Positions 20,865 through 31,542 of a DNA stretch of 56,019 bases are shown piece after piece. This DNA comes from Arachnopeziza araneosa (Eukaryota > Ascomycota > Leotiomycetes > Helotiales > Arachnopezizaceae). The stretch lies in the NCBI GenBank assembly GCA_003988855.1, contig QYAI01000159.1, forward strand, positions 1 to 56,019, written 5' to 3'. The translations under genes were made by a program, and so were the position numbers. The notes below the pieces were generated by a model. The model saw nothing but the letters and a program-made list of their open reading frames with translations, was not told the DNA's origin and did not search any database. Numbering within the stretch: the first letter of the stretch is position 1; each line of letters begins with the position of its first letter.

Positions 20865-21179
20865 TCACCACCATCCCATCTTTCCTTGCGATTGCTCTGA
20901 TGCCAAGTTTGCAAGTGTGGTATTGATCAACACATCCCTCAAATTTTTTGACCATACCACTCCTATGAACATGCCCACAACTGTAAGACCCACGAATGAT
21001 AAAGCCACTATCTTCAGAATTGCTTGCAAGAGATCGGTGACCGGGGATACAATATGAACAACTCCATGTACCGACACTTGAAATATGCCTGTAAGTGCGT
21101 CGAATAGGGGTGGAAGGCCGTAGATGACAAAATTTGCTAAGATGGCGATGGTGAAGGCGTTTTGCATTAGGTTAGACAT
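20865..21179 (-). CDS. Small two-TM membrane protein (hypothetical)
   Basis: One exon, 104 aa from an ATG at 21179. Two hydrophobic segments, starting FTIAILANFVIYGLPPLF (about 9-26) and LLQAILKIVALSFVGLTVVG (about 50-69), are separated by a polar loop; the C-terminus is short and basic/polar. No cleavable signal or known domain. It is divergent from the CYC2-like gene with about 490 bp between starts. The smooth hydrophobicity pattern and unbroken frame support it. Confidence 0.5.
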   Translation of the reverse strand: MSNLMQNAFTIAILANFVIYGLPPLFDALTGIFQVSVHGVVHIVSPVTDLLQAILKIVALSFVGLTVVGMFIGVVWSKNLRDVLINTTLANLASEQSQGKMGWW

Positions 21180-21671
21180 TGTTTCGCTGATGATCGTAAA
21201 GTGTCAACCCGGAATTCGGAGCAGAGACATACAAGCAGGATCTTCCACAGTCCAAAAAGTGCAGCCTTACCGGGTATGTGAGCCTCCTCTTTGACTTTCC
21301 TTCTCACTCAGAAGTAAAAGAAAAGTTATAAGAAAGCTTTGTGTATCACTTCCTTAAGCTCGAGATATAATGATCAGACAAGAACGACTCTACTGAATGG
21401 AAGAAGTGCAGCAGGGAGCATAGCTTTATACCTGTATGTCACTGCCACACTGAATCTGAAATGGGTGGCTATTGCTTTTGCAGATAGAGAGGCTTTAAAT
21501 AGCAATCGTAGCCATGAAAATTCAAGCCTCGAATTCCTCGAAAGGAACATTTGCAGGTGATTTTAGTAATTCTGTGGTGTTGTTTTAATCGGATTTATAC
21601 CGCTTCCTAATATAGTGATATTACCGGCAGAACGCGTAAACATCTTTCTACATCCAACGACACAATCTACA
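21180..21671. other. Divergent intergenic region
   Basis: It separates the 2-TM gene from the CYC2-like gene. No additional gene or clear TATA box is evident. Confidence 0.4.
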
Positions 21672-22832
21672 ATGGCTACGATCAGGCCAGTTACCTGTCG
21701 TTTGCTTTCCAAAATCCCCACAGAACCTCGTCGGCCATTATGCAGAGACTTGAGATCTCCTCCGGCTCTTCTCCCGTTCAATCGATGCTGCTACTCCCAA
21801 AACACCATTTTGCGCGGCAACGCTACTTCAAAATCTCACGATGAAAGCTCCAAATCCACTCCTCCGAATGTAGAATCTCGCGGCAAAACACGGAAACGCA
21901 ACCTCGCCATCCTAGCTTTTGTCGCCTTATCTCTAAACGCCCTCCTCTACGACCGGACCCCACCCAATACCAAGATCTTCGACCCCCCACAATTCACACC
22001 CTTCACAATCGTGAAACGCGAAGAAATATCCCCGAACAGCATTATCCTCACCCTGCGACCACAGATAGATCAGTTACAGGGCTTGAAAGATCCATTCAAG
22101 GAATCTTGGGAGCGAGGGACTTGGTCAGTCGAAGTCAAACAGCCCGAATTGCAGATTGCAAGAGCGTACACACCACTCCCACCTGCGCTGGGTGATGCAG
22201 ATGGATATCTACGAATCTATATACGGAAAGAACATAAGGGTGAAGTGAGCAGTTACCTACATGGTCTACCTCTAGGGGGTAAAGTCGAGTGCAGAGGGCC
22301 TCATGAGGGTGTGGATCTTGGAAGTGGTGTGAGAGAGGTTCTCTTCCTGGCTGGAGGGACAGGAATTGCGCCGGCGTTGCAGGTGGCGCATACCTTGTTA
22401 GAAAGGAGAAAAAACGAGCCTGTCAACGCAAAGTTACGGATTGTCTGGGCGAATCGAAAAGAGCAAGAGTGCGTTGGCAGGGAGTTGGAGTTGGCTGATA
22501 GTCCTGGCTTTATTGCAGGTCGGAGGATGGGGATTGTGGTAAGGCAGCTGAAGGAGCTGCAGAGAATATATCCCGGACAGATTGAGGTGGAGTATCTGGT
22601 TGATGAGGAGGGGACCTTGTTAGACAAAAAGAGAATCTTAGATCTTGTAAAGTCGAGCAGTGGATCAAATGTAGTGGATGAGTCAAGGCTCCTCTTTGTT
22701 TCGGGCCCTGAAGGATTTGTCAACTTCATTGCAGGGCCAAAGCTATGGGAGGGTGGGAAAGAGGGCCAAGGAGAGATACGTGGGATTTTAGGTCAGCTTG
22801 GGTTACGGGACTGGAAGGTTTGGAAACTTTGA
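21672..22832 (+). CDS. CYC2-like mitochondrial FAD/NAD(P) reductase
   Basis: Single exon, 386 aa from the ATG at 21672. The N-terminus is Arg/Ser-rich without acids (MATIRPVTCRLLSKIP), a good mitochondrial presequence. One membrane helix follows at about 77-93 (NLAILAFVALSLNALLY). Then come the flavin-binding motif RAYTP (164-168), the FAD-domain glycines, and the nucleotide-binding GGTGIAP (228-234), ending in a reductase-type C-terminus (LLFVSGPEGF). This is the cytochrome-b5-reductase fold. A single inner-membrane helix and a large soluble domain match yeast Cyc2p, which reduces heme during cytochrome c maturation. NADH-cytochrome b5 reductase is the alternative, but the presequence, anchor and long spacer favour a CYC2-type role. 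Confidence 0.75.
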   Translation: MATIRPVTCRLLSKIPTEPRRPLCRDLRSPPALLPFNRCCYSQNTILRGNATSKSHDESSKSTPPNVESRGKTRKRNLAILAFVALSLNALLYDRTPPNTKIFDPPQFTPFTIVKREEISPNSIILTLRPQIDQLQGLKDPFKESWERGTWSVEVKQPELQIARAYTPLPPALGDADGYLRIYIRKEHKGEVSSYLHGLPLGGKVECRGPHEGVDLGSGVREVLFLAGGTGIAPALQVAHTLLERRKNEPVNAKLRIVWANRKEQECVGRELELADSPGFIAGRRMGIVVRQLKELQRIYPGQIEVEYLVDEEGTLLDKKRILDLVKSSSGSNVVDESRLLFVSGPEGFVNFIAGPKLWEGGKEGQGEIRGILGQLGLRDWKVWKL

Positions 22833-23387
22833 ATGAAAATAAAGTAATACCAGCAGCCATAGACAGCCATAAAGCTGACAAGGTATTCTTGGGCTGCGAT
22901 ATCAGTCTTCGAGATACACTATCAAATTTCGTGCGTCATCGAGTAGATGCCAGGAGCTTTCCATGCTGATGTCTAGTGCCGTCCGCATTTCTCGCAATCT
23001 TAAAATACTTGAACAATACCCGTCTCTTGATTCAAAGCCTCTATTAGATAATTCATACGGGCGAGAAGAGCCCATCATTGAAAACGTCTTTACAAAGAGG
23101 TGATGTGATATTTACACACCTGCTACGCATACACATGGAGCTAAGAGTCTTTCAACATCAAGCCCATACACAGTGAAAATGAGAGAAGTCATTCACTGTT
23201 CATAATCTTTTACTCCCAGCGCTAACCTAGACTTTAAAATAATCTTCATCACTTGTCGCGATAACTTGTTGCACCCTTAGAATTTCCGACTTAGGTAAAG
23301 CTGAGAATCAGCACCTAGACATCTTGGCACTGTTAAATCTGAATTGTCTCGATATAAATTATTGCATATAGAATCCAAAATGCTATA
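22833..23387. other. Intergenic, convergent 3' regions
   Basis: It lies between the ends of the CYC2-like gene and the aspartic-protease-like gene. I see no gene. Confidence 0.5.
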
Positions 23388-25240
23388 CTATTGATGCTGT
23401 CCAAGAGCTTCATGCACGGTTGCTCCTTCACTAAGCTCTGAAACAGGACTAATCGGACTAGGAGAAGGCAACGTCGAGCTATTCGCCCTCGCCTCCAATT
23501 CCTGTGCTACAGGAAAATCTCCGACCATTTCATGGATGGGTGTCGGATGGATAGTGGCAAGTTCTGCCTTGTCGGGTTGGAAAAACTCAACTGCGGTGCC
23601 TTCAATCTCAGGTCTAGGACTCGAGATACCTTGTGCATCGAGTTCTGGCTTTCCGCTAGCCTCGTCCTCGGGATTTGTTTGTGTCGCATCACCTTCGTCT
23701 GCCGCAGCCTTGCTCTTTTGTCGCCGACGTCGAAGGAATAAAAGAGAGCCGATGATCAAGATTGCAAGAACAACACCCACGACAATGCCGGCGATTGCGC
23801 CAGCTGGGAAGGAGTGCGTCTGTGAGGAAGTATTGGTGGTACTGTTGGTCGATGGGATCGTGATGATGCTTTCGGTGGAACCTTGCTGAGATACCGTTTG
23901 TGACAGGTAGAACTTTGACCTTTCATAGTCAACAGTGAGATACCTGCCAACGTTAGTGGATAAAACTGGTTCATAGCACGAGTTAAACCCCTACGCCTCT
24001 TGCAGGAAGGTACGACCGAGGGTATATTGAGTATCATTAGCAGCTCTCATGATTGGGAAATATCTTGTCCGATTTGACACGATGGGATAGTCAACACTGA
24101 GGTCGAAACTAGCATAAGGTAATATTATGTCTAAAGTCGGCCCACCACTTGTGGTATTCCCAATAGTGAAAGTAAAGTTGGCGTTAGTGCTGATCAAAGA
24201 TGTATGAAGCGTATCATTAACGAGATATAAGTTAGTTGCCTCGTCCCAAACTAGACCTAAGTTGCTCTCAAATTGTTTGCAAGCTTCGACTGGAAGCCAG
24301 ATATGTGGAACCGTGGAGTCGATGAAAGTCAGGATACTAGTGGGAAGCAGGTTGATCTGTTTATTTGGAAGAGATGCTGTTATGCTGTGAAGTCCGATAG
24401 TGAGGTCTCGAGAGTTATCCGGTCCAAAATCAAAGCTCATATTTTTTGATCCTGACTTTGAGACATCATAACCTCCGAGCACAAGACTGCCGAAAACCTT
24501 ATTGAGACCTAATAAACCATCAACTACCGAGGAAATATCTGATGATTTTGAACTTACGATAAGGAGCCCCAGCAGTGTAAGCCCACGACAAGCTCGGAAT
24601 AAAAGACTTATTATGTAGGGTCTCCATGAAACTGGGCTGCGGATTATCGAAATTCGAGAAGTTTGTTGGTCTTGGTGTCAAGCCAAAGGTTCCAAGCCAA
24701 AAATCAGGGGTGGCAATTCCTGCCACTACTTGTTGACTTAAAGATGGTCCACCACTGCCCTGCCAATCAAGGCCTACCGTGTCAAATCCAAATTCGCCAT
24801 TTCCACTGTACCCAAGATTGGATTCCAGTGCTAGGTTAAAGAAGTTGTTGGATACCCAAGTGGATGAAGCATTGGTATTGAACTCTTGACCTCTCTGAGT
24901 AGCGCAGTCACTGGCACTAATATTCTGATCTGCGCAGCCTTCGGGAAGCACAACCCATGTCTCCGTACCAGCGGTAGAAATCATGACTCGGACATCCTGG
25001 GCTGGAGTACCAACACGTACTGTGAAAGACGACCACGGTCCATCATTGCCTTCCCTAAAATTCTATTAATTCTCATATAACTCGAAATCTGAAAGTGGTT
25101 GTTTACCAATATTGACTAGGAGACACTACAATTGGTGCGGGAATAGTCGCTACAGCGCTGCTTGCCGCGAGCTGAGGCCGAAGGAAAAGAAGCCAGCTAC
25201 AAAACAACAGGAACCTCACAGCGTCCGTGCTGTCATACAT
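23388..25240 (-). CDS. Aspartic-protease-like (A1 fold) membrane protein lacking the first catalytic Asp
   Basis: Four exons: 25107-25240, 24558-25054, 23995-24508 and 23388-23943 (566 aa). It has an N-terminal signal peptide (FLLFCSWLLFL), a pepsin-like fold start (FTVRVGTPAQDVRVMI), FGFDTVGLDW, the GSLVLGGYD motif (restored by splicing), a second lobe, then a Ser/Thr linker and a TM helix (about 426-450, AGIVVGVVLAILIIGSLLFL). A basic RRRRQK stop and a 100-residue cytoplasmic tail follow. At the first active-site motif the sequence is MISTAGTETW, so Ser71 replaces the Asp of DTG. The second motif is FIDSTVP, not DSG/DTG. It is therefore probably non-catalytic, perhaps a wall or peptide sensor. 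Introns are 25055-25106, 24509-24557 and 23944-23994, with ordinary signals. Confidence 0.8.
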
Positions 25241-25994
25241 AATGTCTCTATGAATGTTACTATGCGCGGCGTGGTTTGGCAACGGTCGTCAGATTTTCAA
25301 AGCCTCATCACCGTGAGGTTATCATCTGGGGGGATGCGGAGGCTCGTGGGCCGAGCCTCAAATGTTGGCAATGCTCCTAAATTCCATAAAAGCTCGATGA
25401 CCTGTGTGAGCACGTTTTCTGCATGCCAAGCTGCGTGCAGGTTGTTGACAAATCAATTTTCTGTTACCGAGCTGATAGGCTTGAGCCGTGGCGCTTTCAG
25501 CATAACCTAGACTCTGATCCAAACATTTCATAGGGGTGCCAAGCATAGCCAAGAGCATGGATTTCCCCATAGGAAAGAGGCTTATTGAAAAATCCATCTC
25601 TTTTCCAAGAAGAGTAATGGCGGGGTCATGCGATGCTCGGGATTCAACAACACTCGACTTTCGGGCTTTATTGTGTGCTTATCAACGTCGTTATTACTGG
25701 ACACCTGTCACACGACATTACTGAAGAGGTTGCGCGTTTGCCTCCTCAGGTGGCTACTAGATGGGGTAGTAAAACATGGCCTCTTGGGATATTTCCGATT
25801 TCATGATACTCACCGAGTTCGCTGCGGCTTGGTTGCATTTTTCACATGGCTAAGAAATCGACTCTTACTTTGACGTTCAGCTGAGCCCAGATTCAGCCGC
25901 AACATGTCTGAATGATCCTCCCACCTTAATTAAAGAATGATTCCCCCATACATTCGAATTGACGGATACTCTGAGCTAGCACATACTAACAACC
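25241..25994. other. Intergenic
   Basis: Divergent promoters of the aspartic-protease-like gene and the GPI protein gene. Short frames without motifs only. Confidence 0.5.
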
Positions 25995-27885
25995 ATGTTC
26001 TCAAAGACCTTGCCATTTGAGTGGGTAGTGATCCTTCTGTTCTCTTTTGGAGGTACTTATGCGAATAACATAAACACATGTAAGTACATAGGGCATGGGA
26101 CTAGTTAAGTCATTATATTAAATCCATTGGCTGACCATGAATATACAGCTTCGATATACTCTTCTTCATCTTCTGGTCCGGCGTCGAAATCCTCCTCAAA
26201 CACACCGAGCTCTTCCGCGCTGAGCAAGTCTGCAAGTCTAACTTTAAGCACCTCCTCGGCTCTATACACTCCCATAACTTCATGTGACCCGGTGGATTTC
26301 AACACCTTTTTTGTTCCAAGCTTGCAAGCTCTTCCGTCTGCTGAATTCAACGAGGTGATCAAGTCAAAGTTCACCAAGTACGAAGCGGATTTTGAAAGTC
26401 TTGCGAGGTATATTGCCACAACTCCAAGTGACCCAGTGGCAGCTAGCGCGTTCATCACATCTGAAGCGAATTTCATACACGAAGATATTGTGTCCATCTT
26501 TGGGACGTACGGTTATGGACCTCTACATTTCTCAGGACTCTATACAAACCCCTGTCTCTTTTCAGCATGTTTGAACTCGTACTCTACTGCTAGCTCTCTC
26601 TTTCAGGTCTTAGAAGAACCACTTTTTGCAACCAGACCTGGTTATTTCCCTGGACTTTACGATATTGCTTACAAGCCATCTCCTCCATGCTGCGGTGCAT
26701 GTGTCATACAAGCAAATGAGGTTGAAGTCAAGTATTGGCCAACCCCGGCCAAGCCATCCGCACCGTCGACACTAATTGACACGGCCCACAACATTACATA
26801 GTAAGGCATCCTTGCTGAGATAGGCCTTCCACCAAAATTGACCAAATATTTTAGTGTCTCGCCCTCTGTTTATGTCTCTATTAGTGATCTATACGCGTCG
26901 GATGCTTGTGGTCCGATCGGCGGCTTCTACAGCACTTATGTAAACAAATATCTCCCAGGACAGTTGAGTTCATCTGCTGTTCCTCTTTCATTCGAAGTGA
27001 TTCCATCGATTGGAAACTGGACAAATATTGATTTTGCCGATTTCGATAGCCCGTCAGTATCTATTTAGGAGTTTTCTTGCACAAAACTAACTATGTTTCA
27101 GGAAATGTAAATGCACGGCAAACTGCAAATCAGATCCCGTTCTACACACCATTCTTACAAATCTTTGCACTCCGCAACTATCCTTACCTCCTGGTGTCAA
27201 TCTACTCGATCCTCTCTGGGCCACTTGCACGTCGAATTCTTTCGGCGTCTTTGACCCTCCTTTTGCATTAACTTTACAACCTGGCCTCACAGCGCCGAAA
27301 GTAACTCCAGCCACCCCTACTCCACCCTCACCGCCACCGCCACCGCCACCACCACCAGCCTTGAGTGTGACTGCTCCTGGGCCTGGCTCAACCGCTCCTC
27401 CTCCAGTGGCCACGCCAACGACATCTATTGTTGTTCCTATTCCTCCGACCACCTCAGCGGTTCCACCAGTCCGTCCAACCACGTCCGCGGAGCCACCTAT
27501 TGGCGTCACAACCGTCGTGCCCCCAGCTGTTGTCATCAACAGCGAAACGATTACTCTCAGTTCCCAAGGCACGTTCACCGTCGGTACTCAGACCCTTACA
27601 GTTAACAGCCAAGGAGATATTATCATCGGGACAAGCACAGTTAGTGCGGGAGGACCAGCAATCACGATCTCGGGATCAACAATTTCAATCTCACCCGGAG
27701 GAACTTCAGTGGCATTTGTTGGGACTTCAACGACCAGCTTTGGGAGTATCATTGCGTCGATTTTTAGTTCGACGACAAGTGTTCCGGTTCAGTTTACTGG
27801 AGGTGCTGCAAAGGCGTCGATGGCACCTGTTCCCGTTCTCTTATGTCTTGTTTTCGGGTTATCTGGGATGATCATGGTGTTATGA
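25995..27885 (+). CDS. Secreted Ser/Thr/Pro-rich protein, probably GPI-anchored
   Basis: Four exons: 25995-26079, 26149-26800, 26855-27052 and 27102-27885 (572 aa). Exon 1 encodes a signal peptide (LPFEWVVILLFSFGGTYA). A Ser-rich region follows, then a folded Cys-containing domain (about 70-340) with NPCLFSACLNSY, PPCCGACVIQ, ASDACGPIGGF and SPKCKCTANC. Next is a run of ten or more Pro (27324-27360), a Thr/Ser/Pro stalk, and a beta-rich GTFTVGTQTLTVNSQG region. The C-terminus ends in a small-residue site (GGAAKASM) and a hydrophobic tail (PVPVLLCLVFGLSGMIMVL), the pattern of a GPI signal. Intron 3 (27053-27101) uses GTCAGT, the only donor that keeps the frame. Likely a cell-wall protein or adhesin. 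The folded domain is not one I can name. Confidence 0.75.
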
Positions 27886-29724
27886 GTTTAACCATTAATG
27901 ATTTGGGACGATGATATGAACTTAATGAATAATCAGAGATAAAATTACGAGAAAATGACCATATGTTGAGGTTTAGCAGAGCACTTCTTTTGCCAGTTCA
28001 TTCATCCATTCACTCCCAGCCTCCGGTTCACTTCAGGTTTCAAGCCCCGCTGAAAAGGGAGGCTATACCGTCTGATATTCACTTGACCTCAATTTGGATT
28101 TGACTCACATCAGAAAGTAATTATACTATGTGCAGCGATCCTAGACGAATGCTTTGAAGTCTTGACCCAGTCTGGAGAAGGGATGGGTACCGTGAACATC
28201 ATTTGCACCAGATCATGAGAGGATCCAGAGGAAGTTGAATTCATCACGCTGGGGGGGATTGCGGATGGTTGGGAGGTATGGGATGCGTGCTTGTGTAAAG
28301 ACTTCCATATCTGGAAGCTCCTAGAACTTTTTGGAAAACATTTTTCGCTGTAGAGAAAAGCTTGAATTGCAACTTGAGCTGTGTAGAACGTACCTATTTG
28401 TACCTTTCTCCTTGTGGAAATGAAGTTACGATCTTGGACGCTACATTAATTTTATTTAGATCTCTTCTTCATATACTACTAGTTGAAATCGTGTCCAGAA
28501 TGCCCTTGTCACTCCCAATATCCTCTTCAAATTATTTCATCGAGGTAGCGAGCCTTAACCACCTGTTGCTCCAAACATATAATAGACGTAGAAGATGTGT
28601 GGAGGACGAGGACTTTGAGTGTTGCTCCCCTCCGTATGGCCTGTGAGTCGTTGGCTTGAATTCTTTTCTTGACAAGATATGATGATCGCTCTGCTCCACT
28701 TAATTTTCTTCTGAATCAGCTTTGGATAGTTTTCCTGTACTGGATGGGTGTTGTCACCCTCCCTGCACCATTGTGTCTTAGTGTATTATTCTGCAATTTC
28801 TTGTGCTTTTTTATCGGAAAGTATCGAGGGAGCACGGCGACGGCATGTAGTACACAATAGCCAATTGCAAAAGCTGTTCACAAACATTCTGAAGTAGTGT
28901 GTAGCCCCTGGTCTGGTTTTTATCGTTAAAACATCCAAGAATATATATCTAGAGAGTATTAGAGAATTGTTCTTGACTAGAAAGCGCATAGAGATGGGAG
29001 TTTTCACACCTTTGATTCAGTTAAAAGTTATTGGGGCACTCTTTAGTAGCTTTAACTGTAGATGTATGTCGAGATATAGTGATGATTGCAGAAGTGATGA
29101 CAATGAATGAGAGGAAACACGTAGTCAGAAGAGAAGTCAGTCGATTTGCTATGGTGCTTCCCAGTTTTGTTAACGAAAAACACGGACGGCTCTTTAGACT
29201 GATGGTATCAATATATCAAATAGTCAATACAGGTATGAGTGGGCTAACTGACTGGAAGAGTACTATCAAAGAACTGAAAGGAGAAAGGATGGACATGTCT
29301 TCAAAGCAGATCGAGAATGACAACAAATATGTCTTGCTCATAAATCATTCTTTCGGCCGTGTCTCTCGGCTTTAGCATGCTCATATAACCAAAATAGAAC
29401 TAGAATGATCTAGGAGACCAGCGTGTCTTTGTTAGAGTTTGAAAAAGTGACGGTCAGGGGAAGAATTCAACTTCCACCCATATGGTATTGTTTGTGGCGT
29501 CTTTATAAGGACTAGCATCTCGCTTCGAACGCCCTTCTCAGCACCGCTTTGCCTCTTTGGGTCAAATGGAGCTTATTTACAATTCACAGCCTTTCTCTTT
29601 TTTTTGCACCTCGTGTTGCACTCACAAACACGAATGGTGGGAGCGAGCAACCCACCAAGCTGTGTTCTTGTTCCAGAACTTCCTCCAACTCTCAAACCAT
29701 CTGAAAACCCTCCAGTAAGACAAG
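27886..29724. other. Long intergenic region
   Basis: About 1.8 kb without a supportable gene. Open frames at 28362-28646 and 29031-29375 start only at TTG, lack domains and show no splice context. It may hold untranslated regions or a non-coding transcript, but nothing shows this. Confidence 0.45.
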
Positions 29725-30800
29725 ATGGCTAAGAAGAGGCAATCAAAACATCGAGGCACGATCATGTCCCAGAAGGTTGCACTCCAACAGGGAAGAGGCC
29801 CAATGCCGACGCTGTACATGAACTCTACTAGAGTACATCAGGCTCATGCTAACATTGCTTTAGGGCACAAGAAAGAATTGGTGGAAAAGCCAAGGAAGAG
29901 GCGATGCACTGTGCTGAGCTGTTCTCGTCTGAGCTTCCGGACTCTGACTTGGAGCTGTACCCGGAGGTAATTCCAATGTCACAAACCTCAGCTACCTTTG
30001 ACGTGCTCCCCAAAGAAGTCCAACAGATGATTTGGTTCCAAACATTCCCGAAGCGAAGGATCATTGATCTCCTTGGACCACTTCCATGTCATCGTTTACA
30101 ACGAACCAAGCGAGTCAAGACTCCACGGCCACAGAGAGGCGAACCAGCTCTCCCTGTAAGCCTCTTCATCAACAGAAGCTCTCGTGCGTTCACATTGAAG
30201 CATTATCATTTGCTTGTCAACAACCGTGGCAGACCTCTTCCAGAGCGCTCCTTCGAGTGGGGTAAACGACTGATTTGTATCGACCCGAAGGTGGATCAGG
30301 TATGGATCGAGTTTGACGAGATTATGGAACACCAGTACTCAACCGTGCATTTCTGCAAGCGATATCCGGCCTTGTTTGCGCAGATCAAGACTGTCGAGAT
30401 TCGTAATGCTAGGTGGGATGAAGATTCCTGGGATAGTCTGAAGCAGAGTGGTGGCGCAGTCTTGAGATATCTCCCCGCGGTGGAACAGTTGCATCTCATT
30501 GCGCCTAGTAAGGACATCAAGGTGGTAGATTACTATGATGACACCGAGGTGAGAGCTTTGAGAGACCTGTTCACGGCTTTCTTAAAGGTCGGTTCCCAGT
30601 TGTGGGTGAGGGACAAGAATAGGACGTGGCCCGATACCTGGCTGCACTATTATAGACCGTTGCAGGCTCGGGATGATTCGTCGCACCATTGGTCTCGGTA
30701 CTACGCATCCGTAGGTTACAAGACGAAGCAGTTCAGGCTCACCTGGAAGACTGACGGTAAGACATTAGAGGCGCCGCTGATTCCCAAAAAGGAGACTTGA
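29725..30800 (+). CDS. 2EXR-domain protein
   Basis: Exons 29725-29813 and 29864-30800, 341 aa. The intron is exactly 50 nt (GTACAT, branch gctaac, TTTAG) and joins a basic N-terminus (MAKKRQSKHRG) to the main exon. The 2EXR signature begins FDVLPKEVQQMIWFQTFPKR, followed by the companion element SLFINRSSRAFTLKHYHLL, which in this fungal family usually reads INxESR. The rest contains Trp/Arg-rich stretches (VWIEFDEIM) and ends basic. The role of 2EXR proteins is not established; they are often numerous and near accessory loci. This copy looks intact. Confidence 0.8.
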
Positions 30801-31542
30801 GGATCCGTAAGATAGGAGACAGTCTTCACTTGGATGTAAGTAGGTGAAGTTGGGAACATGGACTGCGGGAGGAAGCAGACCACATGGTACCAAGCAAATC
30901 AACAGATCTCCCAAGCGAACCCCCATTTGAATCGTGTCCAACAACCATGCAGTGAAATAAACAACAGTAGGTCTAGAAATCGTATTGAAATCCATAAACA
31001 CCAACAATGATTGTCCATCTTGCAGCCCATTCTCTTCGCCGTTTTCTGGCGCTGTGTAAAGCACACTCACCATCAAAACGCAACAAAACTTACCGGAACT
31101 TGAGCAAACTATTCATTTTCTATTCTTTCTATCTTTCTCATCTTTGTTATAATCTAACCCTTCCCCATCAACCTAGTTGAATCAAACGCACACACTTTCT
31201 CCCTCTCCTTACCCCGAGCTTCAACGAGTCCACGCACAATACAAAACTACAGCCATTGCACCAATACCAAGACGAAACCAACCAGCGTACATACCAAAGG
31301 AAAAATACCCATTGATGAGAACAACAAGAATATAATACAAATTATAACTGATACTGCTTTGCTTTCCTGATCTTCCAAATTCGACAAAGGTCAAGGAAGA
31401 GCGAAGACTTTCTATAATACACCTAGAACCGTCCCTTCCATTGCACTTGGCTTCCCCTTTCTAATTCACGCCATACCTCCTGGATCTATGCACGCAAACA
31501 GTCCCTATAGTCTCCTCAATTCGGAACTGGATAGAATCGAGC
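30801..31542. other. Intergenic, convergent 3' regions
   Basis: It lies between the 2EXR gene and SEC16 3' end. A minus-strand frame (30765-31073) starts at an ATG but overlaps the 2EXR stop and has no domain. The 31100-31450 part is A/C-rich, as in an untranslated region. Confidence 0.45.

Noticed and set aside
27087..27578. 163-codon glycine/valine-rich minus-strand frame
   Set aside because: Antisense shadow of the Pro/Thr-rich stalk of the GPI-anchored protein.
30765..31073. 102-codon minus-strand frame overlapping the 2EXR stop
   Set aside because: No domain, overlaps a real gene end, and the ATG is directly followed by a GTGAGT-like donor without a partner exon.
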